Below, in pieces: positions 10,215-20,500 of a stretch of 64,000 nucleotides of DNA; position 1 is the stretch's first letter; every line of letters starts with the position of its first letter. A program made the position numbers and the translations under genes. Below the pieces are notes generated by a model. That model ran no database searches. It was given only the letters and a program-made list of their open reading frames with translations, and was not told the origin of the DNA. Origin of the DNA: Aphelocoma coerulescens (Eukaryota; Chordata; Aves; Passeriformes; Corvidae); NCBI RefSeq assembly GCF_041296385.1, contig NW_027184083.1, positions 2,976,001-3,040,000 on the forward strand, written 5' to 3'.

Positions 10215-11604
10215 CCTAGCTGAACAAACAAGTCCAAGAATGTAGGGAAAAAGCACTAAGAATACAGAAGTTGTAAAAAGGTATAACAGGGGTATAAAAG
10301 AAAAGGCAAAAAATCTTCATGGCATCACCATTACTCCAGACAAAAAAAAACCAGAGCTACAGCAGTTTTTCATGGTTGATGGGGTACTGCAGAGCATGGA
10401 TTGAGGATTTTTTCTGTTTGGGCCAGTCCTTTACATGACTTTTTAACCCAAGACAGTCCTAATGTCCTGGTATGGACACCAGAAGGAGAGCAAAGCTTGA
10501 AGAAATTAAAAGACAAATTGGTTAATGTCCCAGTCTTCGCTCTTCCAGACTCAGAAAAGGAATTTGAGCTATATGTGAATGTTAAACAGGGCCATGCTAA
10601 AGGAATTTTGGTTCAAGACCATGGGGGAACACAGCGGCCTGTTTATTTTTCTAAGCTGTCAGACCCAGTGGCCAGAGGCTGGCCCCATTGTCTGCAGAAT
10701 TGTGCAGCCACAGCTCTGATGGTAACAGAGGCCCAAAATCTGACAAGGGGTGGGTATCTGATTGTTAAAGTTTCACATCAGGTTAAAGCTTTGTTAACTG
10801 AGAGGGCCTCTAAGTGGATGACCGGCACTCAGTTATTACAGTATGAATCTTGTTTAATGGAACAGGAGGATTTAGAATTGAAAAATGGGGAAGGGTTTAA
10901 CCCAGCCTCCTGTCTGAATGGCCCTGAAGAGGGGGGCCGGGAAGAAACCCATGACTGCATTCAGGTGATGGATCTCCAGACCCAGGCTAGGGAAGATTTC
11001 CGAGACACTCCCTGGCCTGAGGGAGAAAATGTGTTTATTGATGGGTCTTCAAGGGTGATGGAAGCGAGTTACAGGTTACACTATCGTTAATGGAAGGGAA
11101 TTAAAGGAAAGGGAGAGGTTACCGCCCACATGGTCAGCTCAGACAGCAGAGCTGCGTGCACTTGTGAGAGCCTGTGAATTATACCGGGACAAGATAGTGA
11201 ATGCTTTTACTGATTCTAAATATGCATATGGGGTGATGCATGCATTTGGGAAACTATGGTAAGAAAAAGGTTTATTAACCTGCAGGGGAAAAACGTTAGC
11301 TCATGAGAACTTAATCTCTTGCCTATTGGAGGTGGTGAATTTACCAAAAAGGGTGGCAATTATACACGTCAGAGGACACCAGGCAGGGTGCTTAGAGGAG
11401 GCAATAGGTAACCAACTGGCTGATGAAGAGGCTCAGAAAGCTGCATTGTTGCCAGAAATCTCTGAGATCCTCCCCTTGCTCCCAGTAACTGCACGGCTGC
11501 CAAAGAAACTGTCTTTTCCACCAGAGGAGATTGAGATAATTAAAAAGAGTGGGGCAGAGGAAAAAGGGGATAATTGGTTTACAAGGGATGGTAAACAGTT
11601 GAAT
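10215..11604 (+). pseudogene. ERV A RT C-terminal part and RNase H (segment 2)
   Basis: This continues the RT of segment 1 after the ERV B insertion. The connection region reads through GYCRAWIEDF-like sequence near 10,380 in shifting frames and is open from 10,401 to 11,090. RNase H is seen from FIDGSSR near 11,035, then after a frameshift near 11,070 as TDSKYAYG near 11,210, and HVRGHQAG near 11,365 with the downstream LADEEA. The frame stays open to the junction at 11,604, where the antisense LTR I begins and breaks pol just before integrase. Confidence 0.75.
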
Positions 11605-12142
11605 TGCGCCACAACCGGGCCAGGAGACACTTCAGAGACAGAGTCAGAGAAGTGGGTATTTGCTTTATTCGGCGTGCCGGGTGTGTGGGAATCGCTCCTC
11701 CAAAACACGCATACCAGTGTTCCCTACAACACAGTATTAAGGGTTAAATTATGAATATTCATCACATTCCTTGGGACAGGTGTGGTTATACAAATTATTT
11801 CTCGGAAGTCATTCATATCATTAGCATACGGGCCCCGCATGCGCTGTATGTCCTGGTGGTTGCACTGAGGAAGGCTCCTCTTCTTCCTTGGGGGTCTTTC
11901 TGATGAAGACCAGTAGTCATCCTCACAGTGCACTTTTCACCTTTCTCCCTGGGCATGCATAGTCCTTTGAGGAATGATTCAGCAGTCTCTGGGATAATCC
12001 TTGTCCCCTCTATCTTGACAAGATTAGGGCGAATTCAGCTTCTTAGGTTTTGTAATTAACATCTTCTGTCTGAACTAACATTTGCTGTCTCCCAATAGTT
12101 AACTTGTGCTTACATGAGTTAGTTATTGACTGTCCTTTCCTC
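11605..12142 (-). repeat. Solo LTR I, antisense, related to ERV C LTR
   Basis: Read on the minus strand it runs from TGAGGAAAGG to GTGGCGCA. Along its length it shares patchy but ordered similarity with the ERV C LTRs: a GGAATCGCTCCTCCAAAA-like block near 11,688, TATTCATCAC near 11,757, and CTTTTCACCTTTCTC near 11,932. Its length of about 540 bp equals theirs. It separates ERV A sequence ending AAACAGTTG from ERV A sequence starting CAGTGGATGCC, so the duplicated site is probably CAGTTG/CAGTGG. The exact ends are uncertain. Confidence 0.6.
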
Positions 12143-12148
12143 ACAGTG

Positions 12149-12429
12149 TGTTGGGGTCCCTCCCCCGCGCCCTGTAGCCCTGAGGGAGGCACGGGGTTTC
12201 CCTGCCCCTGCTCAGCCTCGTTCCCCATTGGTTGGTTTGTGTTCCCCTGCGCGGGCAAAAGCAGCTCGGGTCCTGTGACTGTGGGAGCAGAGTCTCTCGG
12301 CAGAGCCCGGCCATGCGGCTGGGGAAATAAACATCTCTGAAACATCTAGCAAGAATCCGTCCGTATATATTTCTTTTCCACGGGACTCCTGGTTGGATAT
12401 AGGCGTGTTGCAGTATCCCCACTGCAACA
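12149..12429 (+). repeat. Solo LTR J with 6-bp target duplication
   Basis: It begins TGTTGGGGTCCC and ends CTGCAACA (281 bp), flanked by ACAGTG at 12,143-12,148 and 12,430-12,435. A six-base duplication is typical of class II (alpha/beta-like) ERVs. It is GC-rich with AATAAA near 12,327. It sits at the border of LTR I and ERV A, so it is younger than LTR I. Confidence 0.75.
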
Positions 12430-12436
12430 ACAGTGG

Positions 12437-13463
12437 ATGCCAAAAGCTCTGGCCTTACAGTTATTAAAGCAACTTCATGTAGGTAGTCATTGGGGCTCCC
12501 GAGGACTGGCAGATGCAGTCCTCAAAGTGTATGTTGCTGTGGGTCTTTTTACTCTGACAAAGCGAGCTATTGAGGATTGTTTGATTTGTGCTAAAACCAC
12601 TAACAAGGTTACAAAGAAAATTGCCAGGGGAGGGAGGCCTTGGGCTGTACGTCCCTTCCAGAGATGCCAGGTGGATTTTACCGAAATGCCCTGAGTGGGA
12701 AGGTTTAAATATCTTCTGGTAATAGTATGTCAGCTAACAAATTGTCCTGGAGCATTTCCAGCTGTTTCAGCAACTACAAGATCAGTTATTAAAGTATTTT
12801 TGGAACAAATAATTCCAAGGTATGGGATTATGGAAGCAATAGACTCAGATAAGGGAACTCATTTTACAGGAAAAATTCTTCAAGGGGTTATGACTGCTTT
12901 AGGAATACAATGGATCTTCCATACCCCCTGGCACCCCCAGAGCTCAGACTGGGTTGAAACGGTGAATGGAGAAATAAAGAAACACCTCCTGAAGCTGGTG
13001 ATAGAAACTAAGATGCCATGGGTGCGGCTCTTGCCACTGGCTTTAGCAAGAATAAGGACCAGACCCAGGGGAGACATTCAATTATCTCCCTTTGAATTGA
13101 TGTTTGGAATTCCTTACCCTTGTAATTCTCAGCCTAGTGGGAGGGTGGAAATGTATATTTAAAACAATATGTGGCCAGGATACTGTTTCTTGTGAAATCT
13201 CTTCAACAGGAAGCTCAGCTGGCACAGACCCTGCCTTTGGACTTTGCTGTTTGTAACATCCAGCCAGGAGATTGGGCCCTAGTTAAGGAGTGAAAAGAAG
13301 CACCACCGGTGGCAAAGTGGCGTGGCCCATTCCAAGTATTACTGACCACAGAAACATCTGTCAAGACAGCTGAACACAGGGGGACCCATCACACACAGCT
13401 CAAGGCCTCTGAGGCCCCAGAGATTTGGACATCTCAACTGGAGGAGAAGGACAGGAGGCCATG
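12437..13463 (+). pseudogene. ERV A integrase
   Basis: It continues ERV A pol. The zinc-binding part (HVGSHWG near 12,475, CLICAK near 12,580) and the catalytic core (VDFTEMP near 12,675, DSDKGTHFT near 12,845, HPQSS near 12,935) are visible. A TGA at 12,692-12,694 follows EMP, and the core glutamate context is altered (SSDWVE). The C-terminal part with RGPFQVLLTTE near 13,325 is shifted and has a stop near 13,291. The frame ends at about 13,463, overlapping a possible env start. Confidence 0.75.
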
Positions 13464-13745
13464 ACTGGCACTCTGCAGGAGTGGGCCAAAGCAGTAGCCA
13501 GTTCATCAACATCGAGAGAAGCCTCGTGTGCCTACCCACAGACCGTCTGCTGAAATAGTCTGTATGGGCATCCCTCCTCTCAGATCTCCAGTCACTGGGG
13601 GGGGTCAATCCTCACTGTCATTGTTTTCTTTATGTTAAGCTGTTTCTGTGCCTTCACTTGCCACAGGTAGTGCGGAAGACAACGTGAAAGTGAAAATTAG
13701 ATTAGGAGATTAGATTACTCCATTAGAATGTTTCTCTTAATAATC
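13461..13745 (+). pseudogene. ERV A env start, interrupted by ERV D
   Basis: An ATG at about 13,461 overlaps the pol end. Near 13,605-13,665 a hydrophobic stretch (ILTVIVFFMLSC) resembles an Env signal peptide. Stops follow. The sequence is cut at 13,745/13,750, where the ERV D duplication TTACC and LTR begin. The remainder of env appears after 23,548. Confidence 0.5.
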
Positions 13746-13750
13746 TTACC

Positions 13751-14491
13751 TGTCATACATGAAATCCCTATTTGTGCTTGGTCTTTGCATATTAAGTGCC
13801 TTAATTAATTTGAGCTTAATATTTTTAAATTGAATGTTAAAATCAATCCATCAGCCCAGGTACACTAATCAAGTTTTTATGATCTTCCTGTGTTTACGGT
13901 ATACTTTTACAAGTGTTTTAAGATGTGTTGGATGTATTTTTTTGTTTTACTTGTATCTTGGTTTCAAGGCAGATTTTAAAAACCCCAGTTGCAACAAACA
14001 GCCCAGCCCCCATAAGCACATGACCCTTATCTCAACTAATATCACCCCTCTGACCAGGAGGAGCCATTGGTGGACAGAGGTGGTCTGTCAAGGGGAAAAC
14101 ACCAACCGCCTTGAACCAGGGGGGTGGGCTGTGGGCGGACTGTGGGCGGAGCAAAAGCTATAAAAGGAAGAAAAGACACGTGGTCATCCTCATTCTCCCA
14201 TCCTCTCCAGCTTGCTAAGGCAGTGCTGGAGAAGCCTACCCCTTTCTAGGGGCTTTTTAGAAATAGATTTCTTTTTGACCAGCCTAAACTGCAAGTTTAT
14301 TTTTTTCTCTACCTGAGGTTCAGAGCTGTCTTAAGCCTAAAGTTCCTGAATCCCTGCGCTCCTGGGGCATATCTCTCGAGCCATCTGGATCCCAAATTTT
14401 TATATTTTGTTAGTTTTTTGCAATTTTTCAACTTTTTTTCTGTTTTAATAAATTGTTTTAATTTCTACAAAGAGCTGTCTCATTCCTCACA
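13751..14491 (+). repeat. ERV D 5' LTR
   Basis: It runs from TGTCATACATG to CATTCCTCACA (741 bp). Promoter features in the expected order are a tandem 11-bp CTGTGGGCGGA pair near 14,129-14,150 (Sp1/KLF-type GC boxes), TATAAAA at 14,159-14,165, and AATAAA at 14,447-14,452. Transcription would start near 14,190. Confidence 0.93.
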
Positions 14492-14498
14492 ACTCTTT

Positions 14499-14515
14499 TG
14501 GGGGCTCTCCGGGAT
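14499..14515 (+). promoter_or_regulatory. ERV D primer binding site, tRNA-Pro type
   Basis: TGGGGGCTCTCCGGGAT matches the gammaretroviral tRNA-Pro site with one base missing after GGCTC. It starts seven bases after the LTR end. Confidence 0.8.
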
Positions 14516-15829
14516 CCTATTTTTGCCCTAAAATCCAGGTATTTTGGTTAATTTTACTATTTTTGAATTTTTGCGATTTTTTTGGTTTTTCTCCTTGGAT
14601 TTTCTGGGCTCCCACAAGGATTACTGCAGCAGAGAAAGGACACCTCCGGTGGAGAAAGACTTGTGGTAAGGCTTGAACCCTTCTTAAAGGGAACTTAGTT
14701 AGGGACTTACCCTTTTTAAGGGCTATTAGTTTTTGGGGAACCTCCGAGTGGAATTCCTTTTGTGAGAGAGTGTGTGGGGGGGTTGGCCGCCCCCAGTGTG
14801 TGTGTGAGTGTGCTTGAAAGGGTTCATTTTTAAGGGCACCACGAGGGATCACCCTTTAGAGACACAGAGGGGAAGATCGAGTGTGGTGATCAGCCTTTCT
14901 GGGGGGAGGTTTCCACGTTTTAGGGGTGTGCGCAGCCCCAAATTCATTTTTATTAGTGTCTCAGTCTCCTCGGGTCTAGAACTGAGGAGAAACCTCATTT
15001 TAAACCCCTCTCTTTTTCTTTTCGCCGCGTGGTCGGCGGCCATTTTGAAATTTCGGGCTGCCGCGTGGTCGGCCGCCATTTTGAAATTTCGGGCCGCCAC
15101 GTGGTCGGCCGCCATTTTGTGTCCTTTTAATTTGAACTGCACCCCTTTGCTACCCCTGTGCATGTGTGAACTTGTTTTAGCTGCACTCTTGTGGTCAGTG
15201 CTATCTAGCACCTTTATACTTCCTGTTTGTTTGGAGTGTTTGGGTTATTGGATTGTAGTTGTAATTTGCTTTATCTGCTTTAATCATAAGACACTACTTT
15301 GATATTTTGAATTACTGCTTGTGTTATTCATTATAATCTTTTTCCTTTAATTTGGTTATAAATATTTTAATCTATCTCTCCTTTGCTAATAAAGACAACT
15401 CTTGTTTCTTAAATTTTAAGTATATATGTATAAAACTATCTAAATTTCAGTCATACTTTAACCAATTTAAATATTCACTAATTATTCTTTTTATAATTAA
15501 AATTAATTTTTCTTGCAACATATTTGTTTCTCACCAGCCTGCCATATTTAATTTTTTTCCCACAGATTCGCCATCATTTATTCCCTTATATATCTACTAA
15601 CCCTGCTTGCTTTTCTCTACATTAGTTGTATTGTATTTTATGCTTATAACTTTATTATCATTTTTTTTTATTGTGATAGTGTATTGAATTTAGGTTATTT
15701 TGTAACATTATTTCCTTATGCAATATTTTAATTGTTTTATATAATACAATACTTTGGTTTATTTAATTAGAAAAAAAAAAAAATTTTTTTTCTTCTGCAC
15801 TAGCTGCTTGTTTGCTTCCCAGTAACAAA
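14516..15829 (+). other. ERV D long leader with possible intron
   Basis: This leader of 1.3 kb has no long sense ORF that looks like a gene. A good splice donor, GTG|GTAAGG, lies at 14,665/14,666. The last 500 bases are very AT-rich and end in a long pyrimidine run and TTTGCTTCCCAG (to 15,822), a strong acceptor only eight bases before the gag ATG. Removal of an intron of about 1.16 kb from the gag mRNA is possible, but so is use of the donor for env only. Three tandem YY1-like sites lie inside it. Confidence 0.5.
15024..15119 (+). repeat. Three tandem 36-bp repeats with YY1-like sites
   Basis: Copies start at 15,024, 15,060 and 15,096, each with CGTGGTCGG, GGCCGCCATTTTG (GGCGGCC in copy 1) and GAAATTTCGGG (missing in copy 3). 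The cores CCATTTTG lie at 15,040, 15,076 and 15,112. GCCGCCATTTTG is the YY1 consensus, also found in the murine leukaemia virus LTR control region. Copy 3 also holds the E-box CACGTG. Confidence 0.8.
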
Positions 15830-17548
15830 ATGGGACAAGCGAATAGCAAAAAGAAAGACCTAATGAAGAAATACAAAATCTTCCCAGACAGTCCGTTAGG
15901 GCAAATGCTCCTAAAGTGGGAAGAAAATCTTTTAACTAAAGAAAAAGACCAGTGTCAAATGATTAGGTACTGTGTTTTTAAGTGGCCAAAACATAAAATT
16001 AACAAAGATGGACTCAGATGGCCCAAGTATGGGTCTTCTGAAAAATGGCTTTGTGAGGCTTTGCATTCTTATGTACATTACAAAGCTCCAAAACATTCTG
16101 ATGAATTAGACTATGCTAAAATTTGGTTAAATTATTGGCAAAAACAAAATGAAGACCAAAGCAAAAAAATAGAATTGGAAGAGGAAACTAAATCTGATTC
16201 AATTGGACTTAATAAAAATTCAAACCAAATTTTTTCCATTGCAGAAGAACACAAACAGAAGGAAAAGCAAAAACCTAAATTAAATAAACCAAAGTGGGAC
16301 CCCCTAGACTACCTTCCTCCAGTAACTCCTCCAGAAAGGAGGGTCCAAATTGAACAAGAAAGGGTCCTTCCTTCATCAAGCCACCCAATCGAAAGGGACT
16401 CAGAAAATGAGAATGAAAGTGAAAAAGAAAATTCTGTTCCTTCCTGCTCTCACAAAAAGACAACCAGACAAAGGATTTCTTCTAGCCAGGATGGCCCAGC
16501 ATCTTGCACTAGAAAGAAATCATTTAAAACACCTGACTGTCCCACCTGCCTTAGCACTCCCCATGAGTCTAAAATTCTACCTCTTAGGGAGGTACCCATG
16601 GGAAATGCTCAAGGAGGAATTGGTTATGTAGTTGTACCTCTAGCTTCATCTGAGGTACGGGAATTTAAAAAAGAAATGAAAAGCCTGATGGCTGACCCAA
16701 TTGGTCTAGCTGACCAATTTGATCAATTCCTCGGCCCTAATATTTATAATTGGGGAGAGATACAATCCATCCTTCACTCCTTATTCACCATTGAGGAAAG
16801 AAAATTGATTAGAGCTGCAGGAGTGACAGTCTGGGACAGAGAAAATAATTCTAATCAAGGCCCAATTGGAGAACAAAAATTACCACTGACAGACCCTGAA
16901 TGGAACCCAAATTCAGAAGAGGGCAGGAGGAACATGAAGGACTACAGAAATTTAATTATAAAAGGGATTAGAGAAGCTGTTCCTCGAGTTAATAATATGA
17001 AAAAAGCATTTTGTGGGGAACAGGAAAAGGATGAGTCCCCAACAGCTTGGATGGCTCGGTTAAGGAATAACATTCAACTTTATTCTGTCATTGACTTAGA
17101 CAGTGAGGGAGGCAAAACTATGCTAAAGGTACATTTTGTGCTTCACTCCTGGCCTGACATCAGGAAAAAATTGGAAAAATTGGAAAAATGGCCAGAGAGG
17201 GAACTAGATGAATTACTGGAGGAAGCCCAAAAAGTCTTTGTTAGGAGGGATGAAGAGAGGATGAAGGCTAAAAGCCGAATAATGAATAACAGTACTAATG
17301 CTCCAATCCACAACCCTCCTACACAAAGAACTTCCCAAAGGGGCATCCCACAACAGCAAACCCAAATCTGCTCTCAGCAACAGCCACAGGTTTGTGTTTG
17401 CAATAAACAACCTAACCCAATTGTTCAAAGACCTGAGAGGTTAATTTGCACATACTGTAATAAACCAGGCCACGGGCAGTGGTACTGTTTTAAAAAGCAG
17501 AGAGATCAAGGAGTCCTTCAAATGGAGGGACAAATTTTGAACAACTGA
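15830..17548 (+). CDS. gag: ERV D Gag polyprotein, intact
   Basis: Structural polyprotein of 572 residues that would assemble the virus core at the plasma membrane. The ATG at 15,830 gives Met-Gly-Gln, a myristoylation start; the upstream in-frame start codon candidate is not an ATG. Order: basic matrix (1-110), acidic and proline-rich linker (PPVTPPE near 160, a possible late domain), p30-type capsid (about 245-465) with a major-homology-like segment near 385-425, then a basic stretch and one zinc knuckle, CTYCNKPGHGQWYC, near 543. The length suits gammaretroviral Gag. It ends at TGA 17,546-17,548. Pro-pol follows in the same frame with the context AGG GGT CAG GGG CTT, so readthrough is the likely way to make Gag-Pol. 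Confidence 0.92.
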   Translation: MGQANSKKKDLMKKYKIFPDSPLGQMLLKWEENLLTKEKDQCQMIRYCVFKWPKHKINKDGLRWPKYGSSEKWLCEALHSYVHYKAPKHSDELDYAKIWLNYWQKQNEDQSKKIELEEETKSDSIGLNKNSNQIFSIAEEHKQKEKQKPKLNKPKWDPLDYLPPVTPPERRVQIEQERVLPSSSHPIERDSENENESEKENSVPSCSHKKTTRQRISSSQDGPASCTRKKSFKTPDCPTCLSTPHESKILPLREVPMGNAQGGIGYVVVPLASSEVREFKKEMKSLMADPIGLADQFDQFLGPNIYNWGEIQSILHSLFTIEERKLIRAAGVTVWDRENNSNQGPIGEQKLPLTDPEWNPNSEEGRRNMKDYRNLIIKGIREAVPRVNNMKKAFCGEQEKDESPTAWMARLRNNIQLYSVIDLDSEGGKTMLKVHFVLHSWPDIRKKLEKLEKWPERELDELLEEAQKVFVRRDEERMKAKSRIMNNSTNAPIHNPPTQRTSQRGIPQQQTQICSQQQPQVCVCNKQPNPIVQRPERLICTYCNKPGHGQWYCFKKQRDQGVLQMEGQILNN

Positions 17549-20500
17549 AGGGGTCAGGGGCTTTATTCTCTGGGGCAAAAACATCTTAAAGAGCCCTTGA
17601 TAAAATTAGAAGCTGGACCCCAGAGACAACAAGTGGAGTTTTTAGTGGACACAGGTGCTGAAAGAACCTGTGTCACTGAAACACCTCCAGGATGTTTTAT
17701 TTCTCAAGATACATTAGATATATATGGTGCTAATGGTGAAAGCTTTGCTGTTCCTGTAATTAAAAATGTAATCCTTTCCATACAAGGACGTACCCATACA
17801 GGGGATGTGCTATACCTACCTCAAGCTGGGATCAATCTTTTAGGACGTGACTTCCAAATACCTCTGAGGGTTGGGGTGGTACCGCAGGGTGGAAAAATGA
17901 CCACTAAATTGTTTGTTTTATCTTTAGTAGATGAGCAACACATTAACCCGGTAGTGTGGGCCAAACCTGGCAACCGGGGAAAAATGGACATCACACCTCT
18001 AACAATTGAGTTGCTCCCAAATAGCCAGCCAGTACGTGTACCACAATATCCCCTCTCCAAGGACAAAAGAAAGGGCCTGAAGCCTGTTATCATGGACTTA
18101 TTACAAGATGGAATTCTTGAGACCTGCAAATCCAGTTACAACACTCCAATTTTGGCTGTCCAGAAACCAGATAAGTCATTCCGGCTTGTACAAGATCTGC
18201 GTGAGGTCAATAAGAGAGTCCAAACCAGGTACCCACTGGTGCAGGACCCCTATACACTCCTGAGTCGGGTACCCCCAGCACATGCCTGGTTCTCTGTTAT
18301 TGACCTTAAAGATGCTTTCTGGTCATGTCCTCTAGATTCTCATTGCAGAGACATCTTTGCATTTACCTGGGAGGATCCAGACACTGGACGGAAGCAGCAG
18401 CTGCGCTGGACTCGCCTGCCTCAAGGGTACACCGAGTCACCCACACTCTTTGGCCAAGCGCTAGAAGATTTGCTAAGTTCCTTTTCTCCACCCGAAGGGA
18501 TTCAGGTAACTCAGTACGTAGACGACCTGCTCCTCTCTGGGGAACAGGAGTCTACGGTAAGAACTGCTACAATTCAGTTACTGAATTTTCTAGGGAGGAA
18601 CGGGCTGAGGGTGTCAAAACCTAAATTACAATTTGTGCTACAGGAGGTGAAGTATTTGGGACATCTAATTGGCCATGGCACAAAAAAACTCAGTGCTGAA
18701 AGAGTAGAAGGAATCCTAAATCTACCACCTCCAACCTCAAAACGAGAAATCCGGCAATTATTAGGCCTATTTGGATACTGCAGACTGTGGATTGATCAGT
18801 ATTCACAATCTGCCAAATTTTTATATGAAAAACTAATAGAAGAAGAACCTTTTAATTGGACTAATTCAGACACACAAAAACTACAAAATCTGAAAGAGAA
18901 ATTAACAAAAGCACCTGTTTTAAGCCTTCCTTCACTAGAAAAACCCTTCGATCTATTTGTTAATGTGGAGAAGGGAATTGCCTATGGCGTCTTGACCCAG
19001 GAGTGGGGAGGAGTCAGGAAGCCGGTTGCTTTTCTTTCCAAATTACTAGATCCAGTGTCCAGAGGATGGCCCGTCTGCATCCAGTCCATCGCCGCAGCAG
19101 CTGTTCTGGTCTCGGAGAGTCAAAAACTCATTTTTGGTGGAGACTTGACAGTGCATACACCACACTCAATCAAAACCATTTTAGCTCACAGGGCTGCAGA
19201 GTGGTTAACTGACCCAAGAATAGTCAAATATGAAGCCATTCTCATGCACTCAGACCACCTGAGGTTAGTTGTGTGTACACACCAAAATCCAGCTCAATTT
19301 CTTTATGGGACCCCATCAGAAAAAGAAATTGAACACAATTGCATTGAGATAATTGACATCCAAACAAAAGTCAGAGAGGACCTGGTGGACTGTCCCCTCA
19401 ATGAAGGGGAAATCCTCTTCATTGACGGGTCATCTCGAGTGGTGGATGGAAAGCGATGCTCTGGCTATTCAGTGGTCGATGGACACCAAATGTGTGTGCT
19501 AGAAAAGGGCAGATTGCCACCAACCTGGTCAGCTCAGGTCTGTGAGCTCTATGCCCTAGAAAAAGCACTCCACCGACTAGCAGGAAGCATCGGGACCATT
19601 TACACTGACTCCAGATACGCTTATGGCGTAGTCCACACCTTTGGAAAAATCTGGTCCGAAAGGGGGTTCCTAAACACCAAAGGGAAAGATATCCTACATA
19701 AGGAATTGATCCTAAAAATTCTAAAAGCACTGCAACTGCCTCAGGTGATCTCAGTGGTGCATATTCCAGGTCATCAATCGGGAACCACAAAAGAAGCTCG
19801 AGGGAACAACCTAGCAGACTTGGCAGCAAAAGAAGCAGCAGTGGAAGAAGAGGTAAAAGTGATGGAAGTAAACCAACTTCCAACTAACACCACCACATCT
19901 GACACTATTCCACAAACTAACATTTTACCCACGCCCATTTTTACTGATCAGGAAAAACAGAAATTAGTTTTAATTGGTGCCAATGAGGATTCTCAAGGCC
20001 GCTGGTATTTACCAGATAAACGCCAAATTTTAAACAAAAATTTAACCCGAGAAATTCTACAAAATATCCACCAAAGCAATCATTGGGGTTCAAAGGCTCT
20101 GGCGGATCACTATCTCAGAACCTTTGGATGCACTGGTGTTTATGAAATAGCCAACCAAATAACCCGGGACTGTGTAATCTGTCAAAAAGTTAACAAAAAG
20201 GTAATGAAAAAGAACACTGGCGGAGGAATTGAATTAGCAATCAGGCCTTTCCAAAACATTCAAATTGACTTTACAGAAATGCCTCCTGTCCAGAGGTGGA
20301 AATACCTATTGGTAATCGTTGATCACCTTACCCACTGGGTGGAAGCTATTCCAACTGTCAATGCAACAGCCCAGACAGTGAGTAAGGTGATCCTCGAGCA
20401 AATTATCCCCCGTTATGGGATAGTCCACCGCATAGATTCAGATCGAGGTACTCATTTTACCTCCCAAATTGTACAACAATTGGCTCAGCAATTAGGAACA

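Noticed and set aside
9867..10330. Considered a full 3' LTR for ERV B ending near 10,330
   Set aside because: No R-U5 sequence like that of the 5' LTR and no terminal CA with a duplication was found; ERV A RT sequence already appears before 10,330.
14849..15211. Antisense frame of 120 codons with repeated NFKMAADHAA peptide in the ERV D leader
   Set aside because: The peptide repeat is only the shadow of the three 36-bp YY1-type DNA repeats; there is no start context or further support.
18325..18624. Second frame of 99 codons inside ERV D RT
   Set aside because: It is a shadow of the intact pol frame; no motif and no initiation context.
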